A DNA stretch of 64,000 bases. It comes from Oopsacas minuta (taxonomy: Eukaryota; Porifera; Hexactinellida; Lyssacinosida; Leucopsacidae). A program made the translations under genes and the position numbers. The notes below the pieces were generated by a model. The model worked only from the letters and a program-made list of their open reading frames with translations, was not told the origin of the DNA and made no database searches. Location: positions 734,419-798,418 of the forward strand of contig JAKMXF010000099.1 of the NCBI GenBank assembly GCA_024704765.1. The letters are read 5' to 3'. This document shows, one piece after another, positions 58,220-64,000 of the stretch. How positions within the stretch are numbered: position 1 is the first letter of the stretch; each line of letters begins with the position of its first letter.

Positions 58220-59370
58220 ATGGTTGAACCAATGGCTGCGGTGGCTTACCCCGAATCCAGTCTCGATTTAACGAGAATCCTGAAGGCAAATGACGATTGC
58301 CTCCAAATAATTCTCTGTTACCTTAGCGATCTCCATGGATTAGACCATGCCAAGCAAGCCAAACTTGAATTGATTCTACGTAGAATACGAGAAATGATTG
58401 GAACTTCAAAGAAATAACTTGAAACTTTGTATCGAGATTGGTGGTATTCTGAAATTTGCTCAGAACAATTTATAGCTTCACAAGCCCCCCAAAAACTAAG
58501 TCGGTGCGCCAAATGAAAGAACTTATCCATCTTTCATTACAACATCAGCGCTCCCGCATCTCTAGTGTCCTTGAGTCTATCAGGTCCATCTCGGTGATCG
58601 AAAACACTTCTGAAATTACAATTACATCTCTTGCTTTGCAATTGTTGTGCAATGAAGAAAACAATCGAGAAGTGGCAAGGGTATCTAAATCAATTGTGCA
58701 GGGAAATTGTACTGGTCAATTCGGGCGTGAATCCCAAAAGCAATAATTGGATGTGAACAAGGCAATATTTCTTTTAGACTACTAGAAATTGGCAAAAGGA
58801 ATTATACTCTACTACGACAACTTTTGTTATCTAATGATATTCACTTTCCTACATATCAGAGCGTGGCAGATAATAAAAATAATTTAGTACTACGAAGTAT
58901 GATTCAACTATACCCGAATCCTACAGCCCCAGTTGGTGTGTGTATGCCACACGCACAATTTGTCCACTATACATTTTGTAGAATTATGTCCACTCTACCG
59001 TCCCTTTCAAAAGAGGATTTTCCTCTCCGATTGGTGATGATTTAGATGAATCTGGAAAGCACACAGTATATAATCAACCAAATACGAATACGTCAACTAA
59101 ATGGTTCATACTATTTTTTGCTTTAAAGCAGTACACATTGTCAATTCTAGTGGAAAAGAACTTTGGTAAAACTGCCCGAATTCTCCATTCTCCCAACGTC
59201 CAATTTTCCTTCTTGCTGCGACAGAAAATCATGACAATATTCGCCAATTTATGAAAATATCATCAATCCCGAAACTGATCAAATGAAGAACCAAGGTTTC
59301 TATTTTTGCCGATGATAAACATGTATCTGTCAATGTTGTCCATCATTATAGTGATAATTACTAGTTTTAG
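58220..59370 (+). pseudogene. Candidate RAG1-core/Transib-like transposase remnant
   Basis: Three consecutive open pieces appear to be one broken protein. After a leader (58220-58417) comes SVRQMKELIHLSLQHQRSRI to NREVARVSKSIV (58498-58710). After a shift come LLDYLEIGKRNYTLLRQLLL, SNDIHFPTYQSVADNKNNLV and CMPHAQFVHYTFCRIM (58776-59000). A further shift gives DDLDESGKHTVYNQ (about 59036-59075), then HIVNSSGKELW, PNSPFSQRPIFLLAATENHD and NIRQFMK (about 59135-59260). The last blocks resemble the RAG1 core, which has DGMGDVSEKHG with its catalytic Asp and then PNS...P--LM-A-ES-HE. The preceding Y..LR.LL...I.FP.Y..V fits Transib/RAG1-type proteins too. Assignment is from memory and tentative. Downstream catalytic residues were not found before homology fades near 59370. 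Confidence 0.48.
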
Positions 59371-59374
59371 TTCG

Positions 59375-60842
59375 AAATGTAGAACATAATAGATTATTCA
59401 AGAGAATTTATCGTAGAATTCGGCACGCAGCGAGGTATAAATGTCTATGGTTGGCGATATAATTATCTCTAAATTATGCCCGATTCCCAAATACAGCTTA
59501 TAGAGGTTTGTTACTAAGGAAATGAATCTGATGGCCGGCTGTGTTCCCTCTCCAACGCTATATTAGCAGCTAAAAGTGACTTAGTAGATATGAATGAATT
59601 TGATTGAATGTTTTGTAATTCAGTATTTAGAAATTCAGTAATTCAGTTTCGGGATTGTAACGACTTATCAGTTATTAGTGTACCAATAGTGTACAAACCT
59701 TTGCTCAGTATAATATATAGACCTAAATCCGTAGTTAAGGATAGCCTGACTTAATGTATTTCTTTGGCTTATATTAGCTTCGTTATATTCTATCTGTCGT
59801 TGTTACAGTATATGGATAAAATATCAAAAACGATTCCAGTTGGATTTCAGTTTCAGTTCGCAGCACTAGTAAACTCCCGGTTTAACTATGTTGGGCATAA
59901 CCAAACTTTCGTTATAACGAAGTGATTCTTTACCCACTATAGCCTCAAAGTAATTGATTTCACTCCGCTTACAACGAAACTAACCGCGGTCACGAGCACT
60001 TCGTTTAAACTTTAAAGAGAGTTTACAATATATTGACCTCAAGCAGACATGGGGTCAAGTTACCTAAAGAGCTTAAGTTCAATCTTTAGAATTTTAATCC
60101 ATTAGGAATTTCATTATATAATATTATAATTTCTCCAATAGGTCCAGAAAATGTAGACGATCTTGGCAATAACCGGGATCCTGGCAAAATAGCCATATAC
60201 TGGGTAAACAGGGAATTCACCAGGATTCCAGTCGATACCTACCCAAACTATTGTAAACGCGCTCACCCATTTTGAAATAAAGGCTTAATAAGCTCAAGCC
60301 CTTATTAAGCCTTTATTTGAATATGGGCTTAATTTCAAGCATAAGCACTAGACAAAGAGTTAAGTCTGGACTTATGCCCTTCAGCCATTATTTGGAAAGC
60401 CATAATTATTTTTGAAAATCTACATGCAACGTAAGAAAGTATGTTACGAAACTTCTAAAAGCATATAAGCAAGAGAGTATACGTCCTTTGATTATATCCA
60501 AATATAGAAGTCCATTAGTTATATGTATTTCTTGTAATAGGCTTGAGGTAGCGCTTTAATTTGTTCGAATTTGTATGTTGTTATTTGTTTGAAATAATGA
60601 GGTTGTCATACGTTAGACTAATAATTTTCTGATGTTGGCATTAGTTCGACTAGTATTTTCCGATGTTGTCATTTGTCCGACTAGTATTTTCCAATGTTTT
60701 CAATTTCTATTAATTCTTGACACCTCAATGACATACAACAAAAGGTTTCCTATTGTAATCATTGATATGCTTTGGCACTTTTAATACCCCTATTGATTGC
60801 GGGATAAATAAATATAGAAAATATCACATTGAGTTAAGCAGT
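59375..60842. other. Stretch with pogo-like debris and an 18-bp perfect hairpin; no gene
   Basis: TTCGTTATAACGAAGTGATT near 59908 and related phrases to 60030 look like pogo/Tigger debris. A perfect hairpin has arms at 60275-60292 and 60301-60318 with an 8-nt loop (AAATAAAGGCTTAATAAG and complement). Confidence 0.55.
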
Positions 60843-62430
60843 ATGGAGTACACACTAAATACTTACAAACAAATTCGTGGATCAATCTACACAACTTATG
60901 ATGACCACAAATACCTAACCACGAAAAGAAAGAATAGTGTTGCATATTTGAAATGTATTCTTTTCCGCGAAGCCTGTAAAACAAAACCAAAGCTCAATCA
61001 AGACCTAAACAAGATAAGTTTATCTAGACAACGTAACCATGGGCTTGATCATTATAATGATGATATTTACTTAAGAAAGAAGAACTGTAAAGAGGCAGCA
61101 AAATCTTCAGGAGAGAATCTCCGAAAGATTTTCAATGATCAGACAAGAACAGTTCCTGCAGGTAGAAGCATCTCTTTTGTGAATTGCGAATCGACCATGT
61201 TGTTCATGTATCGTGTGAGAAGGAATCATCAGCCAAAAGATACCCCGAAACGCATTTGAACTTGAGAGCACACTTCCAGGAACTATATATGGAATTCATT
61301 TTCAAAGCTCAGTGGTTTTGGCAGTGATCGAGCTTTCATTTTTTCTCTAATGAATTAATCCCATGTTGGTTGATTTCTCAGAAATCTGTTTTGATGGGAC
61401 CCTTTTTACAGTCCCAATGCAGTTTTACCAACTGTGGACAATATTTATTGTGGTAAATCAGCACATCATCCCAGGAATACACTGCCTCTTGACAGGTAAA
61501 TCTGAACAGTTGTATGATACTCTGTTATCAAAACTTCGGGAAATTGTTCCTCAACTTCAACCAGAAAATTCAATGTCAGATTGGGAACAAGCAGCAATAA
61601 ACGCAGTAAAAAATATTTCAGTGGCATAAAACTCCAAGGTTGGTGGCTCCATTGTACACAAATAATTTAGACAAAGGTCCAAAAACTAATCTTGCCAAGA
61701 CGTACATCAGTAACGTTGAATTTCAAAATTATGTACAATGTATAATGGCTTTCCCTTTCTTACCACAAGATTTAATACAATCAACATACAATGAGATCAT
61801 CAGTATCTCGATATGGACGAAGCTATAATGGTCAATGTCATCATATTTACAAATATATTCAAAGGAGGATTAACCAAATACCCACTAACGAATTATCGAC
61901 CTTTCATCAGAAAATGGCAACTAACAACGGATCAGAAAGCTACCATGCCAGACTAAAATCATTAATCAAATGGTGCAAGCCTAGGATTTGGAGCTTTTGA
62001 GATACAATTAATGAAATGATAATCGATACAGATAATGAGTTGGCATGAATCAAAGAAGGATTGCAAATCACAAGAAAAAGAAAATTGATCAATGTTGAAA
62101 ATGAAGCACGACTTAGTAAATGTAAAGAGCAACTTATTAGTGGTTCCTACACACCATTGGAATTTATCCGAGCAATTAGTCACACTGTGGGTTCTCTAAC
62201 TAACTTAAACACAGATCCTTACAATTCTGATGATGAGGGTGATAATGATGTAACTGAATTGGCACAAAGTTGATCTTCGGAAAATCGAAATTTGTGTGTT
62301 GTTTGTTTAAGATTGAGAGAAACAACGTGTGTATTTGTGCCATGCAAGCACACAAATGGTTGTCAAAGATGCACGATAACTATTGAAGAATTAGGGCAAA
62401 CATACTCTATTTCCGATCCCCAATAGAATA
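60843..62430 (+). pseudogene. MULE-type transposase fossil with FLYWCH and RING fingers
   Basis: From ATG at 60843: a FLYWCH-like finger with YLKCILFREACKTKPKLN and RNHGLDHY (Cys2-His2, about 60945-61050). A frameshifted linker follows, then the MULE core. CFDGTLFTVPMQFYQLWTIF (about 61385-61445) carries the first Asp, and SDWEQAAINAVKN (about 61575-61615) the second. Later come MAFPFLPQDLI, then frameshifted ATNNGSESYHARLKSLIKWC (about 61915-61975) with the catalytic Glu region. At the end, NLCVVCLRLRETTCVFVPCK then HTNGCQRC (about 62290-62375) form a RING finger. The last Cys pair is mutated (LYFRSP where CP.CRSP is expected) and stops intervene. MULE TIRs and the 9-bp duplication were not found. 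It is not functional. Confidence 0.8.
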
Positions 62431-62450
62431 TACTTTTCATATATTTACTA

Positions 62451-64000
62451 CGGGCATTCAAAAGTTCCGACCCTACCCCGTATTTTTGTACTATACAGAA
62501 TATACATGTACAATTGTTAAATTTTCTCGAAATAATCACCATTAATGTCTATTACTAGTTGTAGACAATCTAGCCATTAAAAATACATTATTATACAGTG
62601 AAACCTCTGGAATCGAGCATGCTAGATACTGGGAAAATTTCTGACGCCCTGATTGTGGAAATTCCCCGATTCTGGATTTCAGTGTAGTATTGTGTCAAAA
62701 TCACCATTTCCCGTATATATGTAGTTCATATTATGTCATACTATTGTTTCGTATTGCTAGTGACCCTTAACGTTAAAATAATTCATTCTGCTACATATTT
62801 ACCCTAAGAGGCGGATTGAATTGATTTCTTGTTCACCTACGTAGCATTTATATTGTTTTATTCGATAATTATTGCGAAAATAAAATTTATTGAGTTGATT
62901 TCAGTATTGGTGCCCCGATTGCGTAGGAGATTTTAGTATTAGTTCCATGCAAGCTGAAAGAATTAGATTATCAGGGTTTGCCCCGATCCCCCGATTCCAG
63001 AGGTTCATTTGTATAGGAAAATATTTTCGCAAAATTCAAGTGCCCCAATTTCAGAGGTTCCCAGATTCCAGAGGTTTCACTGTAGTCCCCGGGCGGGATA
63101 TTTTTTAGGGATCTCCAAATTGCGTTCCCTAGGTCGATTCTGGTATCAAAATGCATGCCTGTAAGCTCCTTTTCCAACATTGCAAAGAGCCAGAAATCAC
63201 AAGGAGCGAGGTCAGGTGAGTAGGGCGGGTGATCTAACACACAACTCTCATTCTATCCAACTCTAACTTTACGAGCTTAGTTTTATGTGGGCGTGCATTA
63301 CCGTGCAATAATCGCATGCCCCGCGCTCCAGACTTTGGCCTTCGCTCCCAGTAATGTTTTTCCACTTCTGAGAGGCAACTGTTGGCATAAAAGTCCCCAG
63401 TAATTGTCTTCCCTCTTTTGGTATTATAATCTCAGCAACTGGGCCATGTGCATCAAAGAAAATTGAGTACCGGACCTCCTGATCTCTGAAGTCCGGCCTA
63501 GGATTGAGAGGAGGCACCTCACCTTTTACGACCCATACCTTATTTCTTTCCTTGGATAGTGGCTCATCGTATCTTATCCAAGTTTCGTCACCAGTAATGA
63601 TTTCTGCTAGCCTTCTTGGATCCGATTCTTTATACTCGGAGAGCATTTTTCTACACAAGTTACCCGACGGTCCTTTTGGTCCTCTGCAAAGGAATGCGGG
63701 ATCCACCTCGAACAAATTTCGGTAACTCTAAGCTCATCGATATGGAATGAAGAGTCCCCGTTGAGCTCCCTACACTAATAGCTAACTCCTTAACACTGAT
63801 ATGAGGATCTTCTTCCACTCTTCAGCGAATTTCAGAGGTGTTATGCTAGTGACAGCGGATCTGGGACGCCCGATTCGTTCCTCATCTTCCAGTGACTCTC
63901 GTCCTTCACGAAACCGCTTGGCACACTCCTTCACAGTATTATATGAAAGGCTAGCATCTCCGTAAACGACTTCCAAGTCAATAATGCTATCCTTCGGGCC
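62451..64000 (-). pseudogene. mariner element and transposase, interrupted by a pogo-like MITE, running off the right edge
   Basis: The 3' end is CGGGCATTCAAAAGTTCC at 62451 beside TA (62449-62450), similar to the end of the 52-kb element. The minus-strand transposase runs in from beyond 64000: VVYGDASLSYNTVKECAKRF, ERIGRPRSAV, CRKMLSEYKESDPRRLAEII, GDETWIRYDEPLSKERNKVW (first Asp), VRYSIFFDAHGPVAEIIIPK and a broken second-Asp block near 63300. DHPPYSPDLAPCDFWLF (third Asp) and NAIWRSLKNIPPGDY follow. The MITE then intervenes, and after it comes the true C-terminus WLDCLQLVIDINGDYFEKI with TAA at 62517-62519. Frameshifts near 63240, 63720 and 63780 disable it. Confidence 0.87.
62596..63082. 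mobile_element. pogo/Tigger-like MITE (487 bp) nested in the mariner gene
   Basis: Ends CAGTGAAACCTCTGGAATC and the complement of GATTCCAGAGGTTTCACTG are matching inverted repeats. TA flanks them (62594-62595 and 63083-63084). Near the right end the GATTCCAGAGGTT theme repeats three times. The apparent extra C-terminal residues of the mariner open frame here come from this insertion. Confidence 0.88.

Noticed and set aside
1-64000. CRISPR arrays, rRNA or tRNA genes, and bacterial-type operons
   Set aside because: No regularly spaced direct repeats, no rRNA motifs, no convincing cloverleaf with A/B boxes. The introns and elements are eukaryotic.

Overview
The window is AT-rich eukaryotic DNA with GT-AG introns, and it looks like the genome of an invertebrate animal. 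Its backbone is one plus-strand gene, the 3' half of a receptor tyrosine kinase (RTK). I find three exons (1-184, 14356-14493 and 40472-41216), separated by introns of about 14.2 kb and 26.0 kb. The DFG motif, activation loop, P+1 loop, WS(Y)G helix and C-lobe read through both splice junctions in one frame. The middle exon is 138 nt with phase-2 boundaries, the ancestral exon layout of FGFR/RET-type RTKs. A 214-residue Ser/Asn-rich tail follows the kinase and ends in a possible PDZ ligand (ETEL). The lineage cannot be fixed. Together, P/THAP9, RAG1-like, MULE, Helitron and many mariner families recall cnidarian or other invertebrate genomes.

Almost everything else recognisable is mobile DNA. 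Intron 1 holds two copies of a Tc1-type foldback MITE (one inside a fossil ZBED5-like hAT gene), an apparently intact maT-type (DD37D) transposon with perfect 26-bp terminal inverted repeats (TIRs), a 603-bp internally deleted mariner, a hAT MITE, a 5' fragment of a multicopy 'FCYIC...CYFC' gene family and a mariner copy. Intron 2 holds a large foldback with a nested pogo-like MITE, a degenerate maT copy, LINE reverse transcriptase debris, three more mariners, a Tc1 element, Helitron helicase debris, a complete but frameshifted hAT element with an 8-bp target duplication, a pogo MITE and a P-element/THAP9-like pseudogene.

Downstream of the RTK stop (41217-64000) I see no intact host gene. The region contains a near full-length decayed copy of the 'CYFC' family, a hAT MITE with an 8-bp duplication, a Mutator-like transposase fossil, a Tc1 element, a PHD-finger fragment, mariner fragments, another foldback, a candidate RAG1-core-like transposase fossil (58220-59370), a FLYWCH-MULE-RING transposase fossil (60843-62430) and a mariner interrupted by a pogo-like MITE that runs off the right edge.

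Only the maT transposase (2805-3833) looks intact. All other transposase genes carry frameshifts or stops. I saw no rRNA, tRNA or CRISPR array. All identifications come from reading translations against remembered family motifs; no search was run.
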